A stretch of 64,000 nt of DNA from Nocardiopsis sp. N85 (GTDB lineage: Bacteria > Actinomycetota > Actinomycetes > Streptosporangiales > Streptosporangiaceae): assembly GCF_028882275.1 (NCBI RefSeq), contig NZ_JARBUT010000025.1, forward strand, positions 27,644-91,643. The letters are read 5' to 3'. The translations under genes and the position numbers were made by a program. Shown piece after piece: positions 52,053-60,889 of this stretch; positions within the stretch are counted from its first letter, which is position 1, and each line of letters opens with the position of its first letter. The notes under the pieces are model-generated. The model was not told the origin of the DNA and made no database searches. It saw nothing but the letters and a program-made list of their open reading frames with translations.

Positions 52053-52307
52053 ATGTACGGCCTGATCTGGCGCATCCTGCCCGGACCCTGGATCTCCAAG
52101 TTCATCATGGCGCTCGGCCTCCTGGCCGGCACCGCCGCCCTCCTGTGGTTCTTCGCGTTCCCGGCGATCTCCCCGTACATGCCGTTCAACGACGGAGCCA
52201 TCGATGTCGGCGGGGCCGGTGGGGGAGCCGGGGCCGAAGGGGCCACCGACTCGGGTGAGGCTCCCGTCACCTCCGACGCGCCGGAGGAGACCGAGACCAC
52301 CGAGTGA
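52053..52307 (+). CDS. Small conserved membrane protein next to sortase
   Basis: An 84-residue protein with N-terminal MYGLIWRILPGPW, a single membrane helix (ISKFIMALGLLAGTAALLWF) and an acidic/Gly-rich tail predicted outside. Similar small proteins follow class E sortase genes in other actinomycetes (from memory). Starts 10 bp after the sortase stop, so it is in the same operon. Function unknown; a sortase partner is a guess. Confidence 0.7.
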   Translation: MYGLIWRILPGPWISKFIMALGLLAGTAALLWFFAFPAISPYMPFNDGAIDVGGAGGGAGAEGATDSGEAPVTSDAPEETETTE

Positions 52308-52457
52308 CGTCTCGCGCGCGACCCGCGCCCCGTGGGCACTTCCGGCGAGGGGCCGGGCCCGCGGGGCGCGCGTGTGCGCGGCACCACTGGCCACCGACAC
52401 TGTTCGGTCGGGTCGGGCCGCTAATCTCGACCAGGTGAGTATCGGGGGACGAATCGC

Positions 52458-54182
52458 ATGACGGTGACGCAGACCACGACCGAGGACCGCCTCGTCGGAC
52501 TCCGGGCCTGGCAGCGGGAGGCGTTCGACGAGTACTGCCGCCGGCAACCGAGGGACTTCCTGGCGGTCGCCACACCGGGTGCCGGAAAGACCACGTTCGC
52601 GCTCACCCTGGCGAGCGAACTCCTGCAACGGCACATCGTGCGCTCCATCACGATCGTCTGCCCCACCGAGCACCTCAAGAAGCAGTGGGCCGAGGCCGCC
52701 GCGCGGTTCAACATCCCCATCGACCCCGAGTTCCGCAACGGTCAGGGCGCGCTGGGCCGGCAGTACCTCGGCGCCGCCGTCACCTACGCGCAGGTCGCCG
52801 CCCACCCCGCGCTGCACCGCAACCGCACCGAGGCCCGCAAGACCCTCGTCATCTTCGACGAGGTCCACCACGCCGGCGACGCCCTGTCCTGGGGTGACGC
52901 CGCACGGGAGTCCTTCGAACCGGCGACCCGGCGGCTCTCCCTGACCGGAACGCCGTTCCGCTCCGACATCAACCCCATCCCGTTCGTGGACTACGTCCAG
53001 GACGCCGCGGGGGTGCGGCGCTGCTCGTGGGATTACAGCTACGGGTACGGCCCGGCGCTGGCCGACGGCGTCGTGCGCCCCGTCATCTTCATGGCGTACT
53101 CCGGTGAGATGCGCTGGCGGACCCGCGCCGGCGACGAACTCGCCGCCCGCCTGGGCGAACCCCTCACCCAGGACGCCCTCTCCCAGGCGTGGCGGGCCGC
53201 CCTGGACCCCAAGGGCGACTGGATCAAACGGGTCCTCCAGGCCGCCGACCGCCGCCTGACCGAGGTCCGCAAGACCCACACGGACGCGGGCGGACTGGTC
53301 ATCGCCAGCGACCACGAGAACGCCCGCGCCTACTCGCGGATCATCCGCCAGATCACCGGCAAGAGCGCCACGGTGGTGCTCTCCGACGATCCCACCGCGT
53401 CCAAGAAGATCAGCCGGTTCGCCGCCGGCGACGACCGGTGGATGGTCGCGGTGCGCATGGTGTCCGAGGGCGTGGACGTGCCCCGGCTGATGGTCGGCGT
53501 CTACGCCACCTCGACCAGTACCGCCCTGTTCTTCGCCCAGGCCATCGGCCGGTTCGTGCGCGTGCGCCAACGCGGCGAGGTCGCCTCGGTGTTCCTGCCC
53601 TCGGTGCCCAACCTGCTGGAGTTCGCCGGGGAGATGGAGCGCGAACGCGACCACGTCCTGGACCGGACCCCCGCCGAGGACGACGAGTACCCCGAGGACG
53701 ACCTCCTCAACGAGGCGCGCAAGAAGCGCGACACACCGGACGCGGGGGAGGAGCTCCCCTTCGAGACCATGGAGGCGTCGGCCGAGTTCGACCGCGCCCT
53801 CTACGACGGTCACGAGTACGGCGGCGTCCCCGGCTCCAGCGAGGAGGAGGACTTCCTCGGCCTGCCCGGCCTGCTCGAACCCCAACAGGTCGCCCAGCTC
53901 CTGCGCAAGCGCAAGGACGACATCAAGGCCGGGGAGATCCGCGCCCGCAAGAAGGAGGAGCCCGCCCAGGAGGAGGGGCCCACCCATGAGGTCCTGGCCG
54001 AGCTGCGCCGCGAGCTCAGCGGACTGGTCGGTGCCTGGCACCACCGCACGGGCAAACCGCACGGCGTGATCCACAACGAACTGCGCCGCGCCTGCGGCGG
54101 GCCGCCGGTCGCCCAGGCCACCCCCGACCAGATCCGCGAACGCATCACCAAACTCCGTTCGTGGGCCATCGGCGGCCGCTGA
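52458..54182 (+). CDS. DEAD/DEAH-box superfamily 2 helicase
   Basis: A 574-residue SF2 helicase conserved in actinomycetes. Motif Q region LRAWQREAFDEYC, motif I ATPGAGKTTFA, motif Ia CPTEHLKKQW, motif II VIFDEVHH, motif III SLTGTPFRSD, then helicase C with MVSEGVDVPRLMVGVYAT and motif VI QAIGRFVRVRQ. A C-terminal ~170 residues (acidic, then WHHRTGKPHGVIHNELRRAC) is specific to the family and is found in restriction/repair-type relatives. ATG 52458 has GGGGGA upstream; TAATCT at 52421 may be its -10. Role probably DNA repair (inference). Confidence 0.9.
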   Translation: MTVTQTTTEDRLVGLRAWQREAFDEYCRRQPRDFLAVATPGAGKTTFALTLASELLQRHIVRSITIVCPTEHLKKQWAEAAARFNIPIDPEFRNGQGALGRQYLGAAVTYAQVAAHPALHRNRTEARKTLVIFDEVHHAGDALSWGDAARESFEPATRRLSLTGTPFRSDINPIPFVDYVQDAAGVRRCSWDYSYGYGPALADGVVRPVIFMAYSGEMRWRTRAGDELAARLGEPLTQDALSQAWRAALDPKGDWIKRVLQAADRRLTEVRKTHTDAGGLVIASDHENARAYSRIIRQITGKSATVVLSDDPTASKKISRFAAGDDRWMVAVRMVSEGVDVPRLMVGVYATSTSTALFFAQAIGRFVRVRQRGEVASVFLPSVPNLLEFAGEMERERDHVLDRTPAEDDEYPEDDLLNEARKKRDTPDAGEELPFETMEASAEFDRALYDGHEYGGVPGSSEEEDFLGLPGLLEPQQVAQLLRKRKDDIKAGEIRARKKEEPAQEEGPTHEVLAELRRELSGLVGAWHHRTGKPHGVIHNELRRACGGPPVAQATPDQIRERITKLRSWAIGGR

Positions 54183-54285
54183 CGGTCCCCGGCCGTCGTG
54201 GAACCGCACGGATCCGGGCAAACACTTCGCAAGTTCGCGCACGGGCGCTCGGACGATACGTGTTCATTTCATTACAGTCCGTGAA

Positions 54286-55272
54286 GTGATTGGACGAAAC
54301 GCACGCGGCACGACGACCGCGCTCTGGACCGGACTGGTGATGTGCGGGCTCGCCCTGACCGGAGCGGTCGCGAGCACCCTGCCCGACCCCACCGGGAGCG
54401 GACCCGAACGGACGGCCGCCGTCGCGGAACCCGAATGTCCGCCGGGCACCGTGGCCCGCCTCGCCGACCCGGGTGCCGGTGCCGTCCCCGACAGCGGGGA
54501 GCTCACCCCGGAACAGGCCGCCCGCTACCACGGGGAACTGCGCGCCGCCCTGCGGTCCCTGCGCTCCCACGAGATCGCCCCGCCGCCCAACACCGTCCCG
54601 GTCGTCGTTCACGTCATCTCGGCCACCGACGGTCGCGGCCACGTGAGCGACGCCCGGGTCGACGCCCAGATCGACGTCCTCAACACCGCCTACTCCGGCG
54701 GATACGACGAGGTCGGCGCCGACACCGGTTTCCGCTTCACCCTCGCCGAGGTGACCCGCACCGAGGACGACGCCTGGTTCTCCGACTTCTCCGGGCACCG
54801 GGATGCGATCCGCGCCCGGTTGCGCCGGGGCGGCCCCGAGACGCTCAACATCTACACCGCCGACCTCGGCTCCGGCCTGCTCGGCTACTCCAGCTTCCCG
54901 CAGGACTACGCCGCGGCGCCCGAGAGGGACGGCGTCGTCATCGCCCACGACACGCTTCCCGGCGGTGACCGCGAACGCTTCGACCTGGGACACACCGGCA
55001 CCCACGAGGTCGGTCACTGGCTCGGCCTGTTCCACACCTTCCAGAACGGCTGCCTCACCCCGGGCGACTACGTCCACGACACCCCCTACGAGCGCGAGGC
55101 CGCCGCGGGTTGCCCGAAGGGACGCGACTCCTGTCCCCACCGCCGTGGCCTCGATCCCATCGCCAACTTCATGGACTACAGCGACGACGACTGCATGACC
55201 CACTTCACCCAGGGCCAGGCCCGTCGCATGGCCGAACACTGGACGGCCTTCCGCTCGCCCCGGAACCCGTGA
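54286..55272 (+). CDS. Secreted zinc metalloprotease, M43 (pappalysin/cytophagalysin) type
   Basis: A 328-residue metzincin with an N-terminal hydrophobic signal (~residues 9-30). The zinc site is H240EVGH244WLGLFH250 (HExxHxxGxxH), with Met-turn NFMDYSDDDCMT downstream. Four conserved cysteines around NGCLTPGDYVHDTPYE, AAGCPKG, DSC and DDC suggest two disulphides. The pro-region (~35-100) has PNTVPVVVHVISA at the catalytic-domain start, typical of the family. GTG start at 54286. Confidence 0.92.
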   Translation: MIGRNARGTTTALWTGLVMCGLALTGAVASTLPDPTGSGPERTAAVAEPECPPGTVARLADPGAGAVPDSGELTPEQAARYHGELRAALRSLRSHEIAPPPNTVPVVVHVISATDGRGHVSDARVDAQIDVLNTAYSGGYDEVGADTGFRFTLAEVTRTEDDAWFSDFSGHRDAIRARLRRGGPETLNIYTADLGSGLLGYSSFPQDYAAAPERDGVVIAHDTLPGGDRERFDLGHTGTHEVGHWLGLFHTFQNGCLTPGDYVHDTPYEREAAAGCPKGRDSCPHRRGLDPIANFMDYSDDDCMTHFTQGQARRMAEHWTAFRSPRNP

Positions 55273-55333
55273 CCGCTCAGCGCGAGCAGCCTGCGCGGGA
55301 GCGGACCCATCCGGAACAGCGCGGTGTCCTCGA

Positions 55334-55377
55334 CCACACCGGAGAGCCGTTCCGGACGGAGCGGCTCTCCGGTGTGG
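55334..55377 (+). terminator. Terminator of the metalloprotease gene
   Basis: Perfect 16-bp arms CCACACCGGAGAGCCG / CGGCTCTCCGGTGTGG with a 12-nt loop, about 60 nt after the stop. Confidence 0.8.
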
Positions 55378-55583
55378 AGATCCTCGCGCCTCGCATGGCC
55401 GATTTCCTTCGACCGGAAGGGCCCGGCTCGACCTCCACGCGCGTCGGGCTCTCCCGACGCTCACGTGTCAACGGCACCACCATGACCACGGGTGGGTTCG
55501 AGTCGGGCCACGGCCGGGCGCTGACGATGAGGACCGGCCGGCACAGTGCTCGCCCGGGTCGGCCATGCGGACCTCGCCGCGCC

Positions 55584-55766
55584 TCACCGGGCGTCCTCCG
55601 CCGTCCACGCGTCGCCCTCGGGGCCGGCCGGCTCGTCGGCGCGCGTCCGGTCCGCCGGGTGCGCCCGCCTCTCGTCGGTGGACGGATCCTCCTCAGGGCG
55701 ACGTACCTCCCTCCAGAACCCCGGTTCCCCGGCCTCGTCCGAGGCGCGTTCGATCGCCGGGACCAC
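55584..55766 (-). other. Coding-like fragment, possible gene remnant
   Basis: The frame read leftward gives REYTTVVPAIERASDEAGEP, GFWREVRRPEEDPSTDERRA and an acidic end, with protein-like composition and G/C third positions. The frame stays open upstream to about 55900 (DTTTKVGAPRDRVGGRA) but has no start codon there; GTG 55766 is the only start. It may be the tail of a broken gene or chance. No family recognised. Confidence 0.3.
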
Positions 55767-55909
55767 GGTGGTGTACTCCCGTTCGGCGCGTCCACCGACG
55801 CGATCGCGCGGAGCTCCGACCTTGGTGGTGGTATCCGTGGAAGCCGTACCCCCGGTACGCCTTTTCCCGGCACCCGATGGCGAGTGGTGGGGGGCATGAA
55901 ATCCCGCCT

Positions 55910-55915
55910 TAGGCT
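55910..55915 (+). promoter_or_regulatory. -10 box TAGGCT for a leaderless trpS mRNA
   Basis: TAGGCT ends exactly 6 nt before ATG 55922; no separate ribosome site. Confidence 0.45.
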
Positions 55916-55921
55916 TAGGGC

Positions 55922-56938
55922 ATGGCAGCCAACACCTACCTGACCGGGATCAAGCCCACCGGTGATTTCCACCTGGGCAACTACATCGGCGCGATCAAAC
56001 CCGCGCTCACGGCCGCGGACCTCTACGGCACCTATTACTTCGTGGCGGACTATCACGCGCTCAACACCGTCAAGGACGCGGATGAACTCCGTCACAGCAT
56101 CCGGTCCGGGGCTGCCACCTGGCTGGCGTGCGGACTGGACCCCGACAAGACGGTCATCTACCAGCAGTCCAAGATCCCCGAGACCTTCGAGCTCACCACG
56201 ATCCTCACCGCCCTCACCCCCAAGGGCCTCATGAACCGCGCGCACGCCTACAAGGCCGCCCGCGACCGCAACAACGAGGCCGGGATCACCGACCTGGACG
56301 CCGGGGTCAACATGGGGCTGTTCAACTACCCCATCCTCATGGCCGCGGACATCCTCATCATGGAGTCCACCCACGTCCCCGTGGGCCGGGACCAGTCCCA
56401 GCACATCGAGTACACCGCCGACATCGCCGGATACTTCAACAACCGCTACGGCGAGGGGGAGCAGGGGTACTCCTTCCCCCTGCCCAAGGGCGTCATCGAC
56501 GACAGCGAGGCGAGCATCCTCCCCGGTGTCGACGGCCGCAAGATGAGCAAGTCCTACGACAACCACATCCCGCTCTTCCTGGCGGAGAACAAGCTCAAGA
56601 AGGCGATCCGCCGCATCCCCACCGACTCCACCCCGGTGGAGGACCCCAAGGACCCCGACACCTCGGTGCCCTTCCAGCTCCTCACCCACTTCGCCGACGC
56701 CGACAAGGTCGCCGACGTCCGCAAGCGTCTGGAGCAGGGCGGCATGGGCTGGGGAGAGCTCAAGAACGAGCTGTTCGAGGCGGTCAACACCGAACTCGGC
56801 CCCAAGCGCGAGCGCTACGAGGAGCTCATGGCGAACCCGAAGGAGATCGAGGACATCCTCGAAGCCGGCTCGGACCGCGCCCGAAAGCGCGCCCGTGAGG
56901 TCCTGGACCGCGTCCGCGCCGCCATCGGCGTCGCCTGA
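55922..56938 (+). CDS. trpS: Tryptophan--tRNA ligase
   Basis: Charges tRNA-Trp. A 338-residue class I synthetase: HIGH-type motif PTGDFHLGNYIGAI near the N-terminus, GVNMGLFNYPILMAADILIM in the core, VGRDQSQHIEYT, and KMSKS in GRKMSKSYDNHIP. Normal length. The sequence resembles the main type found in many bacteria; whether a second trpS exists elsewhere is unknown. Likely leaderless start. Confidence 0.96.
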   Translation: MAANTYLTGIKPTGDFHLGNYIGAIKPALTAADLYGTYYFVADYHALNTVKDADELRHSIRSGAATWLACGLDPDKTVIYQQSKIPETFELTTILTALTPKGLMNRAHAYKAARDRNNEAGITDLDAGVNMGLFNYPILMAADILIMESTHVPVGRDQSQHIEYTADIAGYFNNRYGEGEQGYSFPLPKGVIDDSEASILPGVDGRKMSKSYDNHIPLFLAENKLKKAIRRIPTDSTPVEDPKDPDTSVPFQLLTHFADADKVADVRKRLEQGGMGWGELKNELFEAVNTELGPKRERYEELMANPKEIEDILEAGSDRARKRAREVLDRVRAAIGVA

Positions 56939-57062
56939 TCCACCGGGGCGGCGGGATCCTCCCGCCGCCCCTTCGCGTGTCCCCGGAGGACCGTCGCCGG
57001 CGTCCTCCGAGCGCGTGCGGCGAACCCGGAGCCGACCGACCCGCCCCGGCGCGGGGCCGGGG

Positions 57063-57635
57063 TCAGCCGACCTTCGGCTCGCCCTCCAGGGTCACACCCG
57101 CCTCGGCCAGCCGCGCCAACGCCGCGTCCACGGTCGGCCGCGCCACACCCGCCGTCAGGTCGAGCAGCACCCGTGTGCGCAGTCCCTCCGACACGGCGTC
57201 CAGCGCGGTCGCCCGCACACAGTGGTCGGTGGCGATGCCCACCACGTCCACCTCGTCCACGCCCCGCTCGCGCAACCACGCGGCCAGCGTCGTCTCTCCG
57301 TCCTCGGCGGTCCCCTCGAAACCGCTGTAGGCCGCCGTGTACCGGCCCTTGCTGAAGACCTCCTCGGCCAGCGAGGCGTCGAAACCCGGGTGGAACTCCA
57401 CACCCGGCGTGCCCACCTCGCAGTGGCGCGGCCAGCTGTCCACGAAGTCGGGCTCCTCCGAGAAGTGCCCGCCCGGGTCGATGTGGTAGTCGCGGGTGGC
57501 CACCACGTGGTCGTACCCGCCCACCCGGGTGTGCTCGGTCACCGCGGCCGCCGTCGCGGCCCCGCCGGTCACCGCCAGACTCCCGCCCTCACAGAAATCG
57601 TTCTGCACGTCCACCACGATGAGCGCCCTGGTCAT
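57063..57635 (-). CDS. pncA: Nicotinamidase
   Basis: Converts nicotinamide to nicotinate in NAD salvage. A 190-residue isochorismatase-fold enzyme: catalytic Asp9 in VVDVQNDF, metal ligands in RDYHIDPGGHFSEEP (Asp, His, His), Lys in SKGRYTAAYSGFEG, and nucleophilic Cys in TDHCVRATALDA. ATG 57635 with AAAGGGGTG upstream. Encoded 53 bp after pncB on the same strand; the two successive enzymes form an operon. Confidence 0.95.
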   Translation of the reverse strand: MTRALIVVDVQNDFCEGGSLAVTGGAATAAAVTEHTRVGGYDHVVATRDYHIDPGGHFSEEPDFVDSWPRHCEVGTPGVEFHPGFDASLAEEVFSKGRYTAAYSGFEGTAEDGETTLAAWLRERGVDEVDVVGIATDHCVRATALDAVSEGLRTRVLLDLTAGVARPTVDAALARLAEAGVTLEGEPKVG

Positions 57636-57688
57636 GTCGGCACCCCTTTCTCCGCGTCTTCGCGGTACGTCCTCGGAAAGGACCCCGG

Positions 57689-58990
57689 TCAGTGGAACAC
57701 CGTCGGCAGGGCGGCCTCGCCCCGCGACATCCGCAGCGCCTGCTCGGGCAGCTCGGCCACCACCGCGCGGTGCCGCTCCCGGGCCTCGTGCACGCTCTCG
57801 CGCCCGATCACCTCGCCGTCGGCCACCAACGGACGCAGCAGCGGACGCACGTTCACCGCCGCCTCCGGCACGTGCGGGAAGACCTCTTCGGCGATCGCGA
57901 TCCCCTTGTCGTCGAGGCGGCGCATCGCCCACTTGCGACCTCCCCGGCTGGGCTTGCCCACCGAACGCTTGGCCACCGGTTCCAAAGGCGTCCCCGCCGC
58001 CAGGTCGCGCGCCCGCGCCACCAGCTTGTACACCAGCGACACCGTCGGTGCGCCCGAGCCCGTCACCAGGGACGTACCCACCCCGTAGCCGTCCACCGGG
58101 GCGACGGCCAGCGCCTGGATGGAGAGTTCGTCGAGGTCGCCGGTCACCACGATCCGGGTGTCGGAGGCGCCCAGCGAGTCCAACTGCGCGCGCACCCGGG
58201 TCGCGGTCGCGGCCAGGTCGCCGGAGTCGATGCGCACCGCGCCCAGTTCCGGCCCGGCCAGGTCGACGGCGGTGCGCACGGCCCGCTCCACGTCGTAGGT
58301 GTCGACGAGCAGCGTCGTCCCCTTGCCCAGGGAGTCCAGCTGCGAAGTGAAGGCGTGCCGTTCGCTGTCGTGCAGCAGCGTGAAGGCGTGCGCCGCGGTG
58401 CCGCCGGTGGGCACCCCGTACGAGCGCCCGGCCTCCAGGTTCGAGGAGGTCGCGAACCCGGCCATGTACGCGGCTCGGGCCGCCGCCACCGCGGCGCCCT
58501 CGTGCGTGCGGCGCGACCCCATCTCGATGAGGGGCCGTCCGCCGGAGGCCACGACCATCCGGCTCGCCGCGGAGGCGATCGCGCTGTCGTGGTTGAACAC
58601 CGACAGCGCGAGGGTCTCCAGGAGCACCGACTCGGCGAACGTGCCCTCCACCACCAGGATCGGGGACCCGGGGAAGTAGGCCTCCCCCTCGCCGTAGCCC
58701 CACACGTTCCCGGAGAAGCGGTACTCCGAGAGCCACCGCAGGGTCGTCTCGTCCACGACGCCGTTGTCGGAGAGGAAGTCCAGGTCCTCGGTGCGGAACC
58801 GGAACCGCTCCAACAGGTCCAAGAACCGCCCGGTCCCGCCCACGACGCCGTACCGGCGGCCCTCGGGCAGACGCCGGGCGAACATCTCGAACACCGAAGG
58901 CCGTGCGGCCGCGCCGCTGTGCAGGGCGGCCTGCACCATCGTCAGTTCGTAGTGGTCGGTCAGCAGCGCACTGCCGCCATGCTCGTTCAT
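57689..58990 (-). CDS. pncB: Nicotinate phosphoribosyltransferase
   Basis: Joins nicotinate to PRPP to give nicotinate mononucleotide. A 433-residue protein with LLTDHYELTMVQAAL at the N-terminus, IEMGSRRTHEGAAVAAARAA (PRPP/phosphate site), the catalytic-loop area YGVPTGGTAAHAF, and VRIDSGDLA followed by GYGVGTSLVTGSGAP. ATG 58990 has AGG 9 nt upstream; GTG 58996 is possible. Starts a two-gene NAD-salvage operon with pncA. Confidence 0.95.
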   Translation of the reverse strand: MNEHGGSALLTDHYELTMVQAALHSGAAARPSVFEMFARRLPEGRRYGVVGGTGRFLDLLERFRFRTEDLDFLSDNGVVDETTLRWLSEYRFSGNVWGYGEGEAYFPGSPILVVEGTFAESVLLETLALSVFNHDSAIASAASRMVVASGGRPLIEMGSRRTHEGAAVAAARAAYMAGFATSSNLEAGRSYGVPTGGTAAHAFTLLHDSERHAFTSQLDSLGKGTTLLVDTYDVERAVRTAVDLAGPELGAVRIDSGDLAATATRVRAQLDSLGASDTRIVVTGDLDELSIQALAVAPVDGYGVGTSLVTGSGAPTVSLVYKLVARARDLAAGTPLEPVAKRSVGKPSRGGRKWAMRRLDDKGIAIAEEVFPHVPEAAVNVRPLLRPLVADGEVIGRESVHEARERHRAVVAELPEQALRMSRGEAALPTVFH

Positions 58991-59120
58991 GGGCACGAGC
59001 CTATTCCGTGGCGGTTCACGGTCGGCCGCCGACCTGCCCCTCGCCGCCCCGGGCCGCTTCCGCGGTGACCTCGGGCGACACTAACAATACCCATTCGGTT
59101 GGTAGGTAAATTTGTTCCGA

Positions 59121-59126
59121 TACCCT
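59121..59126 (+). promoter_or_regulatory. -10 box TACCCT for the mec-cysO-cysM operon
   Basis: TACCCT ends 6 nt before ATG 59133; TTGGTA (59099-59104) 16 bp upstream may be the -35. The spacer bases GGGGG could also serve as a ribosome site. Confidence 0.45.
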
Positions 59127-59132
59127 GGGGGC

Positions 59133-59555
59133 ATGCTGAGGATTGATCGCTCGATCTACGACCAGATCGTCGCCCACGCCCGCCGTGACCACCCGGACGA
59201 GGCCTGTGGCATCGTGGCCGGCCCGGTGGGCTCCGACCTCCCCGAGCGGTTCGTCGAGATGATCAACGCCGAGCGCTCTCCGACCTTCTACCGGTTCGAC
59301 TCCCTCGAACAGCTGAAGGTCTGGCGGGAGATGGACGACCGCGACGAGGAACCCGTTGTGATCTACCACTCCCACACGGCCACCGAGGCCTACCCCTCGC
59401 GCACCGACGTCTCCTATGCCTCCGAGCCCAACGCCCACTACGTGCTCGTGTCCACCAAGGACCCCGAGAGCGCGGAGTTCCGCTCCTACCGCATCCTGGA
59501 CGGCGAGATCACCGAGGAAACGGTCGAGATCGTCGACGCCGAGACCCGACGGTAG
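59133..59555 (+). CDS. mec: JAMM/MPN+ metalloprotease, CysO-cysteine hydrolase (Mec)
   Basis: In Mycobacterium tuberculosis Mec+ releases cysteine from the carrier CysO (established). This 140-residue protein has the JAMM zinc site: Glu in DEACGIVAG, H79-S-H81, and PS89RTD92. ATG 59133. Followed by cysO and cysM, the same order as in mycobacteria. In this genome the enzyme may also trim the CysO C-terminus, which carries two residues beyond Gly-Gly (inference). Confidence 0.93.
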   Translation: MLRIDRSIYDQIVAHARRDHPDEACGIVAGPVGSDLPERFVEMINAERSPTFYRFDSLEQLKVWREMDDRDEEPVVIYHSHTATEAYPSRTDVSYASEPNAHYVLVSTKDPESAEFRSYRILDGEITEETVEIVDAETRR

Positions 59556-59653
59556 GGTCCGGCCACCGGCCCGGCGGGGCCCGCGGAATGGTCGCGGGAG
59601 GTCCCCTGTTGGGAATGTACGCACATCAACCACGCTCACGGGAAGACACACCT

Positions 59654-59932
59654 ATGGCCATCGAGGTCCGCATCCCCACCATCCTGCGCAACCTGACCGG
59701 CGACGCCAAGGTCGTCGAGGGCAACGGCGACACCCTCGGTGAACTGTTCGCCGACCTGGACGCCCGTTACCCGGGCATCGCCGAGCGGCTGGTGGACGGC
59801 GGCAAGCTGCGCCGCTTCATCAACGTGTACCTCAACGACGAGGACGTGCGGTTCGTCGGCGGCCTGGACGCGAAGCTCTCCGACGGCGACAACGTCACGG
59901 TCCTCCCGGCCGTGGCCGGCGGAAGCCGCTAG
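59654..59932 (+). CDS. cysO: Sulfur carrier protein CysO (ThiS/MoaD family)
   Basis: A 92-residue ubiquitin-like carrier whose C-terminal Gly thiocarboxylate donates sulfur to CysM. VRIPTILRNLTGDAKVVEGN, FINVYLNDEDVRFVGGL and VTVLPAVAGG are near-identical in pattern to mycobacterial CysO. Unlike the M. tuberculosis protein, which ends at Gly-Gly, this reads AVAGGSR, so the last two residues must be removed before adenylation. ATG 59654. Only 9 bp separate it from cysM. Confidence 0.93.
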   Translation: MAIEVRIPTILRNLTGDAKVVEGNGDTLGELFADLDARYPGIAERLVDGGKLRRFINVYLNDEDVRFVGGLDAKLSDGDNVTVLPAVAGGSR

Positions 59933-59941
59933 GCCCGTCCC

Positions 59942-60889
59942 ATGCGTTACGACTCCCTGCTCGACTCCCTCGGCGGCACGCCCCTCGTCGGCCTGCCCCG
60001 GCTCTCGCCCTCGCCGCGGGTCCGGTTGTGGGCGAAGCTGGAGGATCGCAACCCGACCGGGTCCATCAAGGACCGCACCGCCTTCTTCATGATCGAACAG
60101 GCGGAGAAGGACGGACTGCTCTCCCCCGGCTGCACCATCCTGGAGCCGACGTCGGGGAACACCGGGATCTCCCTGGCCATGGTCGCCAAACTGCGCGGTT
60201 ACCGCATGGTCTGCGTCATGCCGGAGAACACCTCCGCCGAGCGCAAGCAGCTCCTCGCCATGTGGGGAGCGGAGGTCCACTTCTCCGAAGCGGCCGGTGG
60301 CTCCAATGAGGCGGTCCGGGTCGCCAAGGAGATGGCGGTCGCCAACCCCGACTGGGTGATGCTCTACCAGTACGGGAACCCGGCCAACGCCCGGGCCCAC
60401 TACGAGACGACCGGGCCCGAGATCCTCGCCGACCTGCCGGAGATCACCCACTTCGTCGCCGGCCTGGGCACCACCGGAACGCTGATGGGCGTGGGGCGCT
60501 ACCTGCGCGAGCACAAGCCGGACGTACGGATCGTCGCCGCCGAACCGCGGTACGGCGAGCTGGTGTACGGCCTGCGCAACCTCGACGAGGGGTTCGTTCC
60601 CGAGCTCTACGACGAGTCGGTGCTCACCACACGGTTCTCCGTCCCCTCCGACGCCGCGCTCAAGCGGACCCGGGAACTCCTGGACAAGGAGGGCATCTTC
60701 GCCGGGGTCTCCACCGGCGGTGCCCTGCACGCCGCGCTGGGCATGGCGCGCAAGGCGGAGAAGGCGGGGGAACGCGCCGACATAGCGTTCATCATCGCCG
60801 ACGCCGGGTGGAAGTACCTCTCCACGGGGGCCTACGAGGGCACCCTGGAGGAGGCCGAGGAACGCCTCGACGGTCAACTCTGGGCCTGA
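59942..60889 (+). CDS. cysM: O-phosphoserine sulfhydrylase / CysO-dependent cysteine synthase
   Basis: PLP enzyme that makes CysO-bound cysteine from O-phosphoserine and CysO thiocarboxylate. A 315-residue protein: PLP Lys in NPTGSIKDRTA, substrate loop PTSGNTGISLA, and EPRYGELVYGLRNLDEGFVP, where the Arg of GLRN corresponds to the mycobacterial Arg220 that selects O-phosphoserine (from memory). The C-terminus GQLWA is the conserved active-site-entering tail of actinobacterial CysM. ATG 59942. Confidence 0.95.
   Translation: MRYDSLLDSLGGTPLVGLPRLSPSPRVRLWAKLEDRNPTGSIKDRTAFFMIEQAEKDGLLSPGCTILEPTSGNTGISLAMVAKLRGYRMVCVMPENTSAERKQLLAMWGAEVHFSEAAGGSNEAVRVAKEMAVANPDWVMLYQYGNPANARAHYETTGPEILADLPEITHFVAGLGTTGTLMGVGRYLREHKPDVRIVAAEPRYGELVYGLRNLDEGFVPELYDESVLTTRFSVPSDAALKRTRELLDKEGIFAGVSTGGALHAALGMARKAEKAGERADIAFIIADAGWKYLSTGAYEGTLEEAEERLDGQLWA

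Larger units (their letters stand above)
55378..55921. other. Gene-poor 540-bp region upstream of trpS
   Basis: No complete gene is evident. The leftward frame discussed at 55584-55766 is the only coding-like stretch. The last 20 bases hold TAGGCT (55910-55915), a -10 box 6 nt before the trpS ATG. Confidence 0.4.

Noticed and set aside
55277..56689. A 470-codon leftward frame over trpS and the region before it
   Set aside because: Its first half is antisense to trpS and the remainder has no recognisable domain or supported start.
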